64,000 nt of DNA, from positions 1,488,001-1,552,000 of the forward strand of contig CM082583.2 in the NCBI GenBank assembly GCA_040954595.2. The letters run 5' to 3'. The notes under the pieces are model-generated. The model was not told the DNA's origin. It did no database searches and was given only the letters and a program-made list of their open reading frames with translations. The stretch is from Balanoglossus misakiensis (lineage: Eukaryota; Hemichordata). Below are positions 62,846 to 64,000 of this stretch, piece by piece; positions within the stretch are counted from its first letter, which is position 1, and every line of letters begins with the position of its first letter. A program made the translations under genes and the position numbers.

Positions 62846-64000
62846 TTATTTATTTTGGAAAAAAGACAATTTTTCGAAAACAAGTCGAAAATGGTAATTT
62901 TATCTTGGGTGATCTAATTCCAGGCTAACCAATAGGGCTAGAGGTCTGGTTTTAGTTGGACATGGCCCACTCTGGGGTCAACATTTTATGACCAAATTTT
63001 GGGTGACCTTGGATGACCTTTGATCTACTTTCCCATATCTCAGCATCCACAGCAGTTAGAGTCCTGGCTTTTGGGGGGCAGATGGAGCACATATGGAGTC
63101 TTACACAATACCTCATTAATTATGTGCATACCTAATTCTAGGCGAACCAATAGAGCTAGGTGTTTGGTTTTTGTTGGACCTAGACTTGTATGGGGTCCGA
63201 TTTTTTTGCCCAAATTTAGGGTGACCTCAGGTGACCTTTGACCTACTTTCCCATATCTTGCTATCCACAGTAGATACAGCCTTGGCATTTGCTGGTTACC
63301 CTGGGAACCGCTTGTGCCCCGCCAACGCTGCTTGCAGCTTTAATTCTTATTTATTTTGTAAAAAAGACAATATTTCGAAAAAAAGTCGAAAATGATAATT
63401 TTGTCTTGGGTGATTCAAATTATACCGCCTTTTCTGAAATTTGCAGCACTTTTTACAAGAGAACGACACTTCATGCTCCATAATATTTCCGAAAATGAAG
63501 AAAAGAGTTAATTTTTTATGATTTTTTAAAAATTTACCATTTTTGTCAAAATATGGCCAAAATGGCTATTTTTTCTTGAATTCCGTCAATATCTCATCAT
63601 TTTTGGAGTGGTCGAAAGTTTTAACATACAATCAACATGTCAAATATTATCAGGGCACCAAATTCGAAGAACAAAGGTTTTTTTTTTTTTTTTTTTCTAA
63701 AAATGACATTTTCAAGGAAAATTTGGTAAAACGCAATTTTGTCTTCAGTGAGCCAAATTAGACGGTCTTTTGTGGAATTTGTATCGATATATACATACGA
63801 AGAGCATTCTATACTCCATCAGATTTCCGAAAATGTAGAAAACAGGTATTTTTGTAATTTTCAAAAATTTACCTTTTTGGTGCAAAAACGAATAAAACGC
63901 AATTTTGTATTAAATCAGCTCATTCAGAGTGCATTTTTTATAATCAGCACCATTTTTACATATAATGGAAATTTCATACATCATCAGATATCCAAATATG
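62846..64000 (+). repeat. Decayed tandem repeats to the window end
   Basis: TTATTTATTTTGNAAAAAAG...TCGAAAATG occurs at 62846-62913 and 63348-63415. Two ~200-bp units (GGGTGACCTNNGNTGACCTTTGA, CCCATATCT) lie between them. From 63400, blocks AATTTTGTCTT...TTTCCGAAAATG recur near 63400, 63738 and 63902. A T run of ~18 is at about 63680. No gene seen. Confidence 0.65.

Overview
The window is animal genomic DNA. It is AT-rich, gene-poor and packed with repeats. Intron-like splice junctions, a CR1/L2-type LINE with an (ATT)n tail, a metazoan-style Ty3/gypsy element primed by tRNA-Leu, a pentraxin-like exon, YY1-like motifs and long CA/ATGT/ATTC microsatellites point to an invertebrate, probably marine (hemichordate, lancelet, echinoderm or mollusc-like). 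The species cannot be fixed from sequence alone. No complete host gene is visible.

Layout, left part. Positions 1-4392 are a 4.4-kb element with ~110-bp terminal inverted repeats. A tRNA-like sequence follows directly (4396-4469). Next is a ~309-bp tandem array (4590-7545), split by a 5'-truncated LINE on the minus strand (5357-6502). From 9.08 to 13.9 kb lie several copies of exons of an OB-fold (RPA-like) gene, arranged in two palindromic structures. An unrecognised GC-rich block (13.89-14.66 kb) follows.

Layout, middle. From about 15.95 to 46.46 kb there is a giant, diverged inverted duplication. The arms are ~15.95-29.83 and ~36.11-46.46 kb, around a 6.3-kb unique spacer. Each arm carries its own later insertions: a 2.6-kb TIR segment with a nearly perfect 815-bp palindrome on the left; a 1.37-kb inverted-repeat element and a 141-bp hairpin on the right. 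The spacer holds a TATA box with a signal-peptide exon and a second exon with a dibasic site, a pentraxin-like fragment, and a cluster of palindromic CTCGTG motifs.

Layout, right part. Two 86-bp minisatellite arrays (46.46-47.54 and 48.68-50.20 kb) are separated by a 1.1-kb segmental duplication. Fragments of LTRs, a LINE remnant and ~88-bp repeats follow. At 52178-62845 sits a young Ty3/gypsy element on the minus strand with TTAT target duplications, <1% LTR divergence, and gag, protease, RT, RNase H and integrase. A good -1 frameshift signal sits at the gag/pro junction, and there are two breaks. Its 5' LTR is split by a second, younger, gag-only LTR element (59826-62820) whose two 527-bp LTRs look identical. 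The last 1.1 kb is decayed tandem repeat.

Most of the biology here is mobile-element biology: nested insertion, inverted duplication, tandem amplification and gene-fragment capture. All similarity statements were made by eye; no alignment or database search was run.
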